A stretch of DNA of 40,309 bases from Flavobacteriia bacterium (lineage in GTDB: Bacteria; Bacteroidota; Bacteroidia; Flavobacteriales_D; Crocinitomicaceae), in contig CANGOA010000008.1 of assembly GCA_947455255.1 (NCBI GenBank), positions 1 to 40,309 on the forward strand, given 5' to 3'. Both the position numbers and the translations under genes were made by a program. This document shows positions 26,201 through 33,687 of this stretch, piece after piece. The notes beneath the pieces are model-generated. The model searched no databases. It worked only from the letters and a program-made list of their open reading frames with translations, and was not told where the DNA came from. The first letter of the stretch is position 1, and every line of letters begins with the position of its first letter.

Positions 26201-27580
26201 GCTGTTATGAGTGTACGTTCAGTTTCTGGAACTTATGCGTTGAATGATGGTACTTTGTTACCTGGTTATAATTTAGAGACGAGATATCTTGGTATGCCAG
26301 CTTCTTCTCCAAGTGCATTGACAGGGTTCTTATTTGGACAACAGACTTATGATATCTATGGTCAAAAAACAAATTATGATTTTGCTAGAAATGCAGCTGA
26401 TAATGGTTGGTTAGTGAAAAATCAGGCCTTAAATAAGCAACATACACTTACACATTCTCAAAATATTTCTGGGAGAATTACGGTTGAACCTTTGAAAGAT
26501 GTATCGATAGAATTGAATTTTAATCGAAATTATTCGATGAATTCAAGCGATTTCTTCCGATGGAACGATTCTACAAAAACATACCAAAATCAAAGTTTAG
26601 TTGAAACAGGTACATTAACTTATTCTACTATTGCGTTACGTTCTTCCTTCATATCTTCAGGATCTAATTATCAATCATCTTCTTTTACAGCATTGAGAAA
26701 TAGTCGAGAAGAGGTTAGTCAATTATTGGGAAATAAAAATCCAAATTCGGATGCTGCGAAAAGTGGATATGCTAAAGGATATGGATCTACACAACAAGAG
26801 GTACTTATAGGTGCCTTCTTGACCTCTTATACAAATAATAAAACGTCTGCTAGAAACATAAATCCTTTATCAGCTATACCATTACCTAACTGGTCCATCA
26901 ATTATAATGGATTCTCTAAAATGGAGTTTTTTAAAAAACACACAAAAAACATTACATTAAGACATGCATATTCTTCAAGCGTTAGTATTTCAGGTATACA
27001 AACGAATTTAAAAGCACAAGTGGATGGGAATGGTAATCCCTCAACTTTTGATTTGAATAATAACTTTATTGCAGAACGACAAATTCAAAACGTAGCGTTA
27101 ACAGAACGTTTTTCTCCATTGTTTGGAATAGATGCGACATGGAATTTCTTAGGTCAAGGATTAATTACCAAATTAGAATACAAAAATGATCGTAATGCAT
27201 CTTTGGCTTTGAGTAACCAACAAGTCACTGAAATCTTATCTAAAGAATGGGTTGTTGGTTCAGGAGTGAAGTTCTCTAAAGTAAAATTCCCATTCAAGAT
27301 TCAAGGTAAAGTTCCTGAAAATGACTTAAATATTCGATTAGACTTTTCGTTTAGAGATAACTTTACAGTCATTCGAAAGATTGTTGAAAATACAAATCAG
27401 GCCACAGCTGGACAAATGGTGATTTCCATTAAATCCTCAATTGATTACAATTTAGGGCCTAATTTAACGTTGATGATGTATTACGATCAGGTTATTAACC
27501 GACCTAAAGTAGCAACGTCTTATCCTACATCAAATACGAGCGCAGGATTGAAATTAAGATTGAATTTGGCAGGGATATAA
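20231..27580 (+). CDS. sprA: T9SS outer-membrane translocon SprA (Sov)
   Basis: A 2449-residue outer-membrane protein, the conducting pore of the type IX secretion system; the known structure of the Flavobacterium johnsoniae protein is a single-chain 36-strand barrel. Length and content match: signal peptide (TRYINSYKQYCSKVIFITLLSLFYGSLYAQ, then Asp), many amphipathic beta stretches, SprA-type blocks such as YVDDFEGSQSTIDLRTQTAWKLASIPQYQPDLFP and YNFTNVRKEANP, and a final strand ending LKLRLNLAGI. The start must be the TTG at 20231: no in-frame ATG precedes or lies within the signal peptide, and the only other candidate (GTG for Val15) would lose its basic residues. Odd feature: residues 1950-1979 hold 18 Lys/Arg in 30, after a Gln/Asn-rich stretch. 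The two sorting-domain proteins in this window are likely to pass through it. Confidence 0.96.
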   Translation: MTRYINSYKQYCSKVIFITLLSLFYGSLYAQDSIKSLPFPIKKTYDPSQNTPQRFDLGDPSKLKQTIVYDPVLRKYIFKETLGDSTSINYRNPSMMTLKEYLEYERKKSLANNWKDKIDAQTESGQPLVAPIKVGGKGFANFFGSDEISIKPQGSVEVSMGINHSRLDNPILPVAQRSLTRFDFQQNMQINLVGQIGTKLKLSTSYNSQAAFDFENVMKLAYTGDEDQILQKVELGNVSLPLTTSLIQGSQTLFGIKTQWKFGKLTIDNVIASSKGKKSEINVSGKSQVQNFELTADNYEANRHYFIGHYFRNAYDTAMAQLPIVNSQINITRMEVWLTNRVNSTLNTRNIVAFTDLGEALPQDVQGTNPGPSNFATSVFPDNNANDLYSWLLNQDQIKGFSNAVTALSNVVTTPGPFKQTVEYEKVENARKLTDQEFSYNALLGYISLNQPIINDEVLAVAYEYTYQGKTYQVGQFSTDGVDGKSALFLKLLKPTLTNPKNKIWDLMMKNVYSIGAYSLDKQGFRLDVMYNNPATSLPVNFFPYDGLDKEQLVSLLGMDKMNVNNQPFSDGLFDFAPVNFNGNKADNGGTINPKNGRIYFSTIEPFGQTLRQKMIAKGIPVSTVDKIAFTELYDSTKTAAQQLPSKNRFIFKGQYQSSVSSDIPLNALNVPQGAVSVTAGGIKLVEGTDYSVDYNLGRVKILNTGVLESNTPIKVSVESNSVFGFQARSMIGTHLNYRFNKDFNIGATWMRMTERPITQKVDIGSEPFKNNMIGLDIAFKHDLPFLTKAVDFLPMLSTRAKSSISFTGEVAHLIPGTPNAISSTGISYVDDFEGSQSTIDLRTQTAWKLASIPQYQPDLFPEAANKDLSAGFKRANIAWYLIDPMFYQAGATTPKHIIDNPQMLTDSRMRMVSQKDIFPNLQQQYGTFTNIPILELAYYPKERGMYNYDTISMLDKLGQFQNPGSKWGGIMRSLSTNDFELSNIEFIQFWILDPFNEDVVKANQNIVPSGGDLYFNLGNISEDVLPDSRKEFENGLPPAPTTSMENLDVTQWARVSTQNVVVNAFDPSSTALENQDIGLDGWNNDAEKSQFANYVKWVQNNPILEPDVKNKMLSDPSNDDYTYYRNDTYDNEKADILTRYKRYNRHQGNSPSLEMSAKLNAAGYTTQATNLPDVEDLNQDNNLSESESYYQYKVSLRSKDLEIGKNYVTNIQTYTNGTKTERWIQFKVPIREPQKIVNGITDFRSIRFMRMFLKDFNDEVLVRFARLEFIRGEWRKYLGDLNLPGETFQTDPNLTTFNISAVNIEENASRTPINYVVPPGILREIDPSQVQQRQMNEQSLAFEVCNLKDGSARAAYKNVQFDVRTYKKLKMFVHAEEITKSSPLKSNDLTLFVRLGSDFTDNYYEYEMPMSSTVWNTTSPNEIWPDANNMEIDFDNLLLVKKKRNDITANPSSTITNATEYVMVDPANSTRYIKVKGSPNLQGIKTIMIGVRNPAIDNNKLWSDDGLPKCGNIWINELRLTDFQSNGGSAAVGRMQVQAADFANVSVSGNYAGVNWGSIESRVQERQRNEQIGFDFNTTMQLGQFLGNKLKVSLPFFYGYNLGIINPEYDPFNPDIKLSDYSLSEKNQRAKAGQDFTERRSYNFTNVRKEANPDAKAHFWNLSNFSATYGYNETYKRDFNIEYDRTRSWKSALTYSYSFTSKPIEPFKKVKFMQKSKWWNIIKDANFYLTPKTISINNDVLRNYNERKVRNNLAPTYEFTPVYVKSFTWNRTYSFGYDITKNLKFNFNASDRAIFDESNGRVDKKADPVGYQVFLDTIKRQLNTLGKTMDYTHDYAFNYNMPFDKIPLLDFVTASAKYSGTFNWQRAPLGQSQFGNTVQNSRVVNLTTTLNMTNFYSKVPYLKKIIESGKTNTRPQLNTQQNQQESAQKPTKFDPNVTMFNKPYDQLTKKEQRKEDRRRRRILRKEKRDARKAKRAKEPVNVVVATVGRAVMSVRSVSGTYALNDGTLLPGYNLETRYLGMPASSPSALTGFLFGQQTYDIYGQKTNYDFARNAADNGWLVKNQALNKQHTLTHSQNISGRITVEPLKDVSIELNFNRNYSMNSSDFFRWNDSTKTYQNQSLVETGTLTYSTIALRSSFISSGSNYQSSSFTALRNSREEVSQLLGNKNPNSDAAKSGYAKGYGSTQQEVLIGAFLTSYTNNKTSARNINPLSAIPLPNWSINYNGFSKMEFFKKHTKNITLRHAYSSSVSISGIQTNLKAQVDGNGNPSTFDLNNNFIAERQIQNVALTERFSPLFGIDATWNFLGQGLITKLEYKNDRNASLALSNQQVTEILSKEWVVGSGVKFSKVKFPFKIQGKVPENDLNIRLDFSFRDNFTVIRKIVENTNQATAGQMVISIKSSIDYNLGPNLTLMMYYDQVINRPKVATSYPTSNTSAGLKLRLNLAGI

Positions 27581-27591
27581 TGGAATGATAA

Positions 27592-27637
27592 TTTTATTCT
27601 GTAGATACACAATGCGTTGTGTATCTACAGAATAAAA
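27592..27637. repeat. REP-like palindrome, copy 2
   Basis: A 21-bp perfect stem (27592-27612 with 27617-27637) around the loop TGCG. The GTAG...CTAC core is 27601-27628, again 28 bases (left half GTAGATACACAATG). It lies between the sprA stop and the stop of the convergent gene, with T- and A-runs at the base that could end transcription both ways. Confidence 0.85.
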
Positions 27638-27638
27638 A

Positions 27639-28178
27639 TTACAACTTCCACTGTTTAATTAATTTCGGTAATTTTTTGCGAAGCTTCTTCATTACCTTGT
27701 CTTTAGAGTCAACATTTTTTAAACGAAGAAGCTTATTGGCAACAACTTCACCATTTCTATAAATTGTAAATTCGAAGGTTATAGAAATGATTTCATCGCG
27801 ATAAAGAGGAAATAAATGACTTGATCCTAATTCATTTGCTAAACTTTCAAAATGAGTTGATGATTTAAAGCTTTTATCAAAACCTCTAACCGAAACCAAA
27901 ATATAAGTGTCAATATTTTTTGATTTAAGAATGTTAGTCACAGAATCAGAAGCAAGTACAGAAGGAATTTCACCCTGTTTTAAGATGTTTAATGATGGAA
28001 CCACATTAATATTTTCACTTGAAAATAGCTCAGATAAATTTATTTCTAACGTGAACTTTTCTTCAGGTCTATCTAATTGTGCAACTAGTAACCCATTAGT
28101 TAATTGAATATGCTTCTTTTGTGAAAAGGAGAAAACACTTACTAATAAGAGTAAACTTAATACCAAATAATTACGCAT
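27639..28178 (-). CDS. Exported hypothetical protein downstream of metF
   Basis: A 179-residue protein with a signal peptide (MRNYLVLSLLLLVSVFSFS, then QKKH). The mature part is a mix of alpha and beta segments with a central stretch SVTNILKSKNIDTYILVSVRGFDKSF, then a beta pair EIISITFEFTIYRNGEVVANKLLR and a very basic C-terminus (KDKVMKKLRKKLPKLIKQWKL). No Cys is present after the signal peptide, so it is not a lipoprotein. No family recognised. The overall plan (exported, a TYILVSVRG strand, a basic C-terminus) is reminiscent of small periplasmic proteins, but nothing more can be said. It begins 8 bases after the metF stop on the same strand, so it is probably cotranscribed with metF. Confidence 0.7.
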   Translation of the reverse strand: MRNYLVLSLLLLVSVFSFSQKKHIQLTNGLLVAQLDRPEEKFTLEINLSELFSSENINVVPSLNILKQGEIPSVLASDSVTNILKSKNIDTYILVSVRGFDKSFKSSTHFESLANELGSSHLFPLYRDEIISITFEFTIYRNGEVVANKLLRLKNVDSKDKVMKKLRKKLPKLIKQWKL

Positions 28179-28186
28179 AACTTAAA

Positions 28187-29137
28187 TTAAAATACTTCCG
28201 AAGCAATTGCCTTTACTTCATCGGAATTAGACATGGTGTAATAGTGAATACCTGGTACGTTATGTGCCTTTAATTCTTTTGATTGCTGGATACCCCATTC
28301 AATACCTAACTGTTTAACAGAATCATTGTTTTTACATTTCAACAATTCTTTCGCTAAAGCTTCAGGATAGTCAATATGGAATACTTTAGGTAAAAATGTG
28401 GTATGATTTAACGTTTTAATAGGTTTAATTCCTGGAATAATAGGAACAGTAATTCCAATAGCACGACAAGCATCTACAAAATCAAAATATTTTTGATTAT
28501 CAAAAAACATTTGAGTTACAATATAGTCAGCACCAGCATCTACCTTAGCTTTTAAATACTGTAAATCGGTTGTCAAATTCATCGCTTCAAAATGCTTTTC
28601 AGGATAACCAGCAGTACCAATACAATAATTCGTTGGTTCTAATTGAAAATCTTCTGTGATGTAATTGCCAGTATTCATCTCAACTACTTGTTTAATCAAG
28701 TCTACAGCATATGCATGCCCAGATGGATGAGCTTTAAACGTACTTTCCGTTTTGATTGAATCACCACGTAATGCGAGTACATTGTCAATCCCTAGAAATT
28801 GTAGGTCAATCAAAGCATTTTCCGTTTCTTCTTTACTGAATCCGCCACAAATTAAGTGTGGAACTGCATCTACATGGTATTTATTCATGATAGCTGCACA
28901 AATACCTACCGTACCTGGGCGCTTGCGAATTGCAATTTTTTCTAAAAGTCCGTTATCTCTTTCCTTGAAAATATATTCTTCACGGTGATAGGTAACATTT
29001 ATATATTTAGGCTTAAATTCCATTAATGGATCAATCCCATCATAAATTGATTGAATACTTTTTCCTTTTAATGGTGGTAAAATTTCAAATGAAAACAGGG
29101 TTGATTTTGCTTCTTTTAAGTGATCAATAACTTTCAT
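28187..29137 (-). CDS. metF: Methylenetetrahydrofolate reductase
   Basis: A 316-residue FAD enzyme reducing 5,10-methylene-THF to 5-methyl-THF, the methyl donor for methionine synthesis. Seen: the N-terminal FSFEILPPLKG block with the catalytic Glu (residue 18), NVTYHRE (His in the FAD site), PHLICGGFSKEET, the ALRGD motif near 127-131 with the active-site Asp, GTAGYPEKH, and YIVTQMFFDNQKYFDFV. The length fits the bacterial enzyme. It is the first gene of a two-gene unit with the exported protein at 27639. It is divergent from yicC-gmk-nadD, with 151 bases between them. No clear TANNTTTG promoter was found in front of it and I see no riboswitch-like structure. Confidence 0.96.
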   Translation of the reverse strand: MKVIDHLKEAKSTLFSFEILPPLKGKSIQSIYDGIDPLMEFKPKYINVTYHREEYIFKERDNGLLEKIAIRKRPGTVGICAAIMNKYHVDAVPHLICGGFSKEETENALIDLQFLGIDNVLALRGDSIKTESTFKAHPSGHAYAVDLIKQVVEMNTGNYITEDFQLEPTNYCIGTAGYPEKHFEAMNLTTDLQYLKAKVDAGADYIVTQMFFDNQKYFDFVDACRAIGITVPIIPGIKPIKTLNHTTFLPKVFHIDYPEALAKELLKCKNNDSVKQLGIEWGIQQSKELKAHNVPGIHYYTMSNSDEVKAIASEVF

Positions 29138-29288
29138 TTCTGTGGTTTAAAAATTCTGATTATGCTACTAAATTACGAAATATGTAGGAAGTCGAATGAT
29201 TGAAAAACAACTTCTCTAAAAAATAGTTGTACAGATGCACTCAAAAAGATATACTTTGTGGTAAATTTACTCTCAAATAATAAAGGGT

Positions 29289-30161
29289 ATGTTACATTCA
29301 ATGACAGGATATGGAAAGGCTTCCGGTTCCTTTGAAGATAAAAAAATCAGCGTTGAGATAAAATCGTTGAATAGTAAAAGTATGGATTTGTATACAAGAA
29401 TTGCAGCTCCTTATCGTGAAAAAGAACTAGAAATTCGACAATATGTTACCAATGCTCTTGACCGTGGTAAGGTTGAATTAAACATACAAATAGAGAGCGT
29501 TGGTGTATCTAAATCTATTGAAATAAATAAAGATCTTGCGCAAGCATATTACCAAGATTTAAAAGATACAAATACTTTAATTGGTGAATCAAGTTCAGAC
29601 TATCTTGCATTGCTATTGCGTATGCCGGATATTTACACACAAACAAAAGATAACACGATCAGCGAAGAAGAGTTTGCTTTACTTCATACGGTTGTTGCGG
29701 AGGCTTGTTTAAACTTAAATACATTCCGTCGTCAAGAAGGACTTGCTTTAGAAAAAGAGTTTACAGATCGTATTGAAGAAATTCGTTCATTGTTAAAGCA
29801 AGTGGATTCGTATGAATCTGTTCGTATTGATATTATCAAAGAACGCATGCGTAAAGGACTTGAAGATGCTGGATCAGTTGTTGGATACGATGAAAACCGC
29901 TTTCAACAAGAGTTGATTTTCTACATTGAGAAACTAGATGTATCGGAAGAAAAGATGCGTTTGTCAAATCATTTGGATTACTTTTTGGAAACGATGGTAC
30001 TACCTGCTGCAGGGAAAAAATTAGGATTTATTACGCAAGAATTAGGAAGAGAAATCAATACATTGGGTAGTAAAAGCTATCATGTTGAATTACAAAAAAT
30101 AGTAGTGGACATGAAAGATTCCTTAGAGAAAATTAAAGAACAAGTATTGAATACCTTATAA
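29289..30161 (+). CDS. yicC: YicC-family protein (putative endoribonuclease)
   Basis: A 290-residue protein of the YicC/YloC family. The start at 29289 gives MLHSMTGYGKASG, matching the family's Ser-Met-Thr-x-Tyr opening. Other marks are KSLNSKSMDLYTRI, the RGKVELNIQIE strand, the conserved middle block LALEKEFTDRIEEIRSL, and the C-terminal DUF1732 region EKMRLSNHLDYFLETMV..GKKLGFITQELGREINTLGSKS. E. coli YicC is reported to promote decay of a small RNA and to be an endoribonuclease; in this phylum the role is not shown. It is the first gene of a tight set: gmk follows after one base and nadD after two more. The yicC-gmk pairing is widespread in bacteria. Confidence 0.93.
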   Translation: MLHSMTGYGKASGSFEDKKISVEIKSLNSKSMDLYTRIAAPYREKELEIRQYVTNALDRGKVELNIQIESVGVSKSIEINKDLAQAYYQDLKDTNTLIGESSSDYLALLLRMPDIYTQTKDNTISEEEFALLHTVVAEACLNLNTFRRQEGLALEKEFTDRIEEIRSLLKQVDSYESVRIDIIKERMRKGLEDAGSVVGYDENRFQQELIFYIEKLDVSEEKMRLSNHLDYFLETMVLPAAGKKLGFITQELGREINTLGSKSYHVELQKIVVDMKDSLEKIKEQVLNTL

Positions 30162-30162
30162 C

Positions 30163-30744
30163 ATGAGTACACCAAAAATCACAGGAAAAAGTATCTTATT
30201 TTCCGCACCATCAGGAGCTGGTAAAACTACGATTGTACGTTATTTATTAGAGAAATTTCCACATTTAGTATTTTCTATTTCAGCATGTAGTAGAGAACCA
30301 AGAACTGGTGAAATAAATGGAAAAGATTACCATTTTTTAGGGGTAGAAGGTTTTAAGCAGAAAATCAAAGAAGATGCTTTTTTAGAATGGGAGGAAGTGT
30401 ATAAAGACAACTATTACGGTACGTTACATATGGTAGTTGAAAAACTATGGAGTGAAGGAAAAGTAGTAGTCTTTGATGTGGATGTTCTTGGTGGAATCAA
30501 CATTAAAAGCAAACTAGGAGATCAGGCGCTTTCAATTTTTGTTCAGGCTCCATCAATAGGAGAATTGGAAAGAAGATTGCGATCTCGTAGTACTGAAACT
30601 GAAGAAAAAATTCAAATGCGTATGGCACGTGCTGAAGAAGAATTGGCATTGGCATATAAATTTGATGTGATTTTAGAAAATGATAACCTCGAGAATGCTT
30701 GCTCTAAAGCAGAATCAATTATTTCAAATTTTTTAAACGCTTAA
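30163..30744 (+). CDS. gmk: Guanylate kinase
   Basis: A 193-residue cytosolic kinase converting GMP and ATP to GDP and ADP. It has the P-loop SAPSGAGKTT near residues 14-23, the GMP-binding block FSISACSREPRTGEINGKDYHFL, the EWEEVYKDNYYGT region, and the lid-type RLRSRSTETEEKIQMRMARAEEE. All parts match the family, and the length is typical of the bacterial enzyme. It sits between yicC and nadD with almost no spacing, so all three are probably one message with coupled translation. Confidence 0.97.
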   Translation: MSTPKITGKSILFSAPSGAGKTTIVRYLLEKFPHLVFSISACSREPRTGEINGKDYHFLGVEGFKQKIKEDAFLEWEEVYKDNYYGTLHMVVEKLWSEGKVVVFDVDVLGGINIKSKLGDQALSIFVQAPSIGELERRLRSRSTETEEKIQMRMARAEEELALAYKFDVILENDNLENACSKAESIISNFLNA

Positions 30745-30746
30745 AT

Positions 30747-31361
30747 ATGCGTATCGGATTATTTTTTGGAACATTTAATCCAATACATGTTGGTCATCTA
30801 GTAATTGCAGATTACTTTGCAAACTTGCCAGAATTAGACCAAGTATGGATGGTTGTTACTCCACAAAATCCCTTGAAGCAAAAAGCAACTTTATTGGCTG
30901 ATCACCATCGCTTGGCATTAGTAGAAATAGCAATTGATTCAAACGATAAGTTGAAAGCTTGTGATATCGAATTCAAGATGCCTCAACCTAATTATACTGT
31001 AGATACACTGGTGTATTTAAAAGAAAAACACCCACAACATACATTTTCATTAATAATTGGTGAGGATAATTTAAGAGGCTTTACAAAGTGGAAGAATTAT
31101 GATATTATTGGTGATAATTATCCGATGTACATTTATCCCCGTGTTTTTACAGCACAAGAATTAGAAGAGTCAGGTTTTGATTACAATCATCAAATCTTGG
31201 TAAGTGAATTTCCAAACGCATGTTTTTGTAAAGACGCTCCAATCATGAAAATCTCATCAACGTATATTCGTCAAGCGATTAAAAACAAACAAGAAGTACA
31301 TTATTTATTAACCGAAGAGGTAAGGAAATATGTAGATGAAATGAACTTTTATAGAGTTTAA
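30747..31361 (+). CDS. nadD: Nicotinate-nucleotide adenylyltransferase
   Basis: A 204-residue cytosolic enzyme that joins nicotinate mononucleotide with ATP to form deamido-NAD. It shows the nucleotidyltransferase opening IGLFFGTFNPIHVGHLVIA with the HxGH site (His17-Val-Gly-His20), WMVVTPQNPLKQK, YTVDTLVYLKEKHP, LIIGEDNLRGFTKWK and the ISSTYIRQAI motif that binds the ATP phosphates. The length matches the family. It is the last gene of yicC-gmk-nadD and ends next to a hairpin terminator. Confidence 0.96.
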   Translation: MRIGLFFGTFNPIHVGHLVIADYFANLPELDQVWMVVTPQNPLKQKATLLADHHRLALVEIAIDSNDKLKACDIEFKMPQPNYTVDTLVYLKEKHPQHTFSLIIGEDNLRGFTKWKNYDIIGDNYPMYIYPRVFTAQELEESGFDYNHQILVSEFPNACFCKDAPIMKISSTYIRQAIKNKQEVHYLLTEEVRKYVDEMNFYRV

Positions 31362-31366
31362 AGTAT

Positions 31367-31400
31367 AAAAAAAGGCTATCTCAATTAAGAGATAGCCTTT
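31367..31400. terminator. Hairpin terminator between nadD and the lipoprotein gene
   Basis: AAAGGCTATCTC (31371-31382) pairs perfectly with GAGATAGCCTTT (31389-31400) around AATTAA. The seven A at 31367-31373 make a good T-run for the minus strand, so it acts mainly for the lipoprotein gene; the plus-strand tail is only TTT. Confidence 0.85.
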
Positions 31401-31419
31401 AAAAATTTTGAACTATATA

Positions 31420-32667
31420 TTAGTTAAATTTTGCTTTCATAGCATCTTGAAAACTCTCAAAGTCCTTTTGTAAGCCATCGAAACCAGTTTTGAAGTATGT
31501 TTCTACATCAATTTTTGAAGCATCATCAAATACTAAACGTACATTCATATCATCAGCATTGTTGTTGTTTGTATTCAAATATTGGTAAAATTCAGCGTGG
31601 GCTATATTTACGTTTTTATCCGTGTAGAATACTTTGATAGAAATATTTTTATTTAATTCAGCAGCAGCTTGAGTCATGTTTAATTTATCTCCGCCTCCTA
31701 AATTTTTGATATCATCAGATAAAGTTGCTACATCAGCATTAGCATCTAATTTCACGTTTAATACTTGGAAATAGAAATTAACTTTAGTAGCGATTTTTTT
31801 CAAATCTTCAACACCATTAATAGCACTTGAATCTTTTAAAGACTCTAAATGAGCTTTTGTAAATTCACCTTTTAATGAAGCTCCAACTGCAAGAATGTTA
31901 TCAGAATTGTGCGTAAATGCAAATGAATAAGCAACATCTGTAGAAGAAGCAGTTAATTTTGTATTGAAGTTATAAGGTTTAACATTCAAATTTGCTTCTA
32001 AAGAAGTTGGCACACCTGTTACGGCATCATACGCTCCATCAAAGTTAAATTGAATTAAAACTTCATCTTTAACGGTCAATTTAGCAACTACTTTTTCAGG
32101 TGTATTTCCATTTCCTGACAATACTGAAGCTCCTTCATGTCCTTTGTATGTTACAGAATAAGAACAGTCGTTTGTAGTAGAAGATTTTGTACCTGGAAAA
32201 TTAAGTACTAAATCTGTACTTGGAGATTTTTTCCATGTAGAATCTTGACTGTTCCAATCATAAATTCCTGCAATTTTATTAAATTGAAATTCAACAGAAT
32301 TTGAGTCTAATGTTTTTAATTCTCTTAATGTATTGAATAATTGTGTTTGATTGCCATTTAAATGGTAAGCATCTAATGCATACATCACTTTAATTGGCAT
32401 AATTCCATTAGCTTTTGTATCACCAAATGGATTTTTTGCATCCATTATTTTGATGAAATTTGCTGTTTTGTCCAAACTTGGTAATGTTTTTGCATCATCC
32501 ATTGCTTTAATTGCCGTTTGACCTGTTGTTTGCAAATTTGCTTTGTTTTGTTCAGGCGTATACGTAACAGGCGTTACTGTTGGCGTAGTTTCGTCTTTTT
32601 TACATGCAGTGAATAATACCAAACCTGCTGTAAGAGATAAAATTGAAGTTACTTTAGTTAATTTCAT
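31420..32667 (-). CDS. Lipoprotein, possibly surface-exposed
   Basis: A 415-residue protein with a lipoprotein signal peptide (MKLTKVTSILSLTAGLVLFTACKKDE; lipobox LFTAC, lipid-bearing Cys22). The residues after Cys are Lys-Lys-Asp-Glu, which resembles the charged lipoprotein export signal that sends Bacteroidota lipoproteins to the outer surface, so surface display is possible. A Thr/Pro-rich linker follows (TTPTVTPVTYTPEQ), then a folded region with DDAKTLPSLDKTANFIKIMDAKNPF, a beta-rich core (VTYKGHEGASVLSGNGNTPEKVVAKLTVKDEVLIQFNF) and a C-terminal helical part (MNVRLVFDDASKIDVETYFKTGF...). No family is recognised. It is a single gene with its own terminator; no clear promoter could be picked. 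Confidence 0.78.
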   Translation of the reverse strand: MKLTKVTSILSLTAGLVLFTACKKDETTPTVTPVTYTPEQNKANLQTTGQTAIKAMDDAKTLPSLDKTANFIKIMDAKNPFGDTKANGIMPIKVMYALDAYHLNGNQTQLFNTLRELKTLDSNSVEFQFNKIAGIYDWNSQDSTWKKSPSTDLVLNFPGTKSSTTNDCSYSVTYKGHEGASVLSGNGNTPEKVVAKLTVKDEVLIQFNFDGAYDAVTGVPTSLEANLNVKPYNFNTKLTASSTDVAYSFAFTHNSDNILAVGASLKGEFTKAHLESLKDSSAINGVEDLKKIATKVNFYFQVLNVKLDANADVATLSDDIKNLGGGDKLNMTQAAAELNKNISIKVFYTDKNVNIAHAEFYQYLNTNNNNADDMNVRLVFDDASKIDVETYFKTGFDGLQKDFESFQDAMKAKFN

Positions 32668-32861
32668 TTTTTTATATTTTAAGTTGCCCTAATGTACTAA
32701 ATTTTTTTTAATAGCCTGATTATTAAATTACAATTTTTTCTAATTTAGAAAAAGTCTAAAAAAGTTTATTAGAATTATTCTATTTGAAAAAGCTAATAAG
32801 ATTGTATTAAAGGAAAATTAGAATATCTTACTTCAGAATCTATTTTGATATTTTCATTTGG

Positions 32862-32869
32862 TATCTTTG
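32862..32869 (+). promoter_or_regulatory. Bacteroidota -7 box of the SDR gene
   Basis: TATCTTTG is a perfect -7 box 20 bases before the ATG at 32890. A TTG at 32845-32847 is 14 bases away, shorter than usual. The box lies inside the reading frame that would start at 32845, so it supports the start at 32890. Confidence 0.5.
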
Positions 32870-32889
32870 TTCAATCAAAAAATAAACAA

Positions 32890-33678
32890 ATGAATTTAAA
32901 CTTAGAAAATAAAACTGCATTTGTATGCGGAAGCACACAAGGAATCGGTAAAGCTAGTGCATTAGAAATGGCAGCTATGGGCGCTACTATTGTTTTGCTT
33001 GCACGCAATGAAGATAAACTAAAAGCAACGTTAGCTGAATTACCTACACCTATTGGTCAAAAACATAGCTATATCTCTGCTGATTTTTCAAAACCTTCTG
33101 AGTTAAAATTAGCTGTTGAACAACATTTAGCTGCTGGAGTAACTTGCCATATTTTAGTTAATAATACTGGAGGACCAAAAGGAGGACCAATCCGTGAGGC
33201 TGCAATTGAAGAATTTTACGATACATTCACACAACATTTAATTTGTAATCACATTTTAGTTCAGGCATTATATCCTGTAATGAAAGAAAATGGATATGGT
33301 CGTATTATAAATGTAATTTCTACAAGTGTAAAACAACCATTACCAAATTTAGGAGTTTCTAACACTATACGTGGAGCAGTAGCTAGTTGGAGTAAAACGT
33401 TAGCAACTGAATTAGCACCTTTTAATATTACAGTTAATAATGTGTTACCTGGTGCAACTAATACAATCCGTTTACAAGGTATCGCAGAAGCAAAATCTGC
33501 TAAAACAAATGAAACCATTGAAGATATTTTCGCTGAAATGGCAGCTGAATCGCCTATGGGAAGAATAGCAGAACCAGAAGAGGTTGCGAATGCAATAATG
33601 TTTTTAGCATCACCTGCTGCAAGTTACATCAACGGAATTAATGTTCCTGTGGATGGTGGTAGAACGAAATCGTTGTAA
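32890..33678 (+). CDS. SDR-fold protein lacking the canonical catalytic Tyr and Lys
   Basis: A 262-residue protein of the classical short-chain dehydrogenase fold, close to 3-oxoacyl-ACP reductases. The start at 32890 is preferred over the ATG at 32845 because the -7 box at 32862-32869 lies between them. Seen: a cofactor loop CGSTQGIGKAS (residues 13-23), NNTGGPKGGP, an INVISTS strand (130-136) holding the Ser position, and a C-terminal VPVDGG. Where active enzymes have Tyr-x3-Lys, this protein has Ser147-Asn-Thr-Ile-Arg151. That loss of Tyr and Lys is known in a BKR-like SDR subgroup, as I recall, so it may catalyse a different reaction or bind a ligand without being a normal reductase. It stands alone between the lipoprotein gene and the REP-like palindrome. 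Confidence 0.85.
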   Translation: MNLNLENKTAFVCGSTQGIGKASALEMAAMGATIVLLARNEDKLKATLAELPTPIGQKHSYISADFSKPSELKLAVEQHLAAGVTCHILVNNTGGPKGGPIREAAIEEFYDTFTQHLICNHILVQALYPVMKENGYGRIINVISTSVKQPLPNLGVSNTIRGAVASWSKTLATELAPFNITVNNVLPGATNTIRLQGIAEAKSAKTNETIEDIFAEMAAESPMGRIAEPEEVANAIMFLASPAASYINGINVPVDGGRTKSL

Positions 33679-33687
33679 TTTTTTTGT

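Noticed and set aside
29138-29288. SAM or other riboswitch before metF
   Set aside because: The gap shows no convincing multi-stem structure; only short AT-rich sequence and the yicC leader.
32845-32889. Earlier ATG start for the SDR at 32845
   Set aside because: A perfect -7 box at 32862-32869 lies downstream of it, and the added residues do not belong to the SDR fold.
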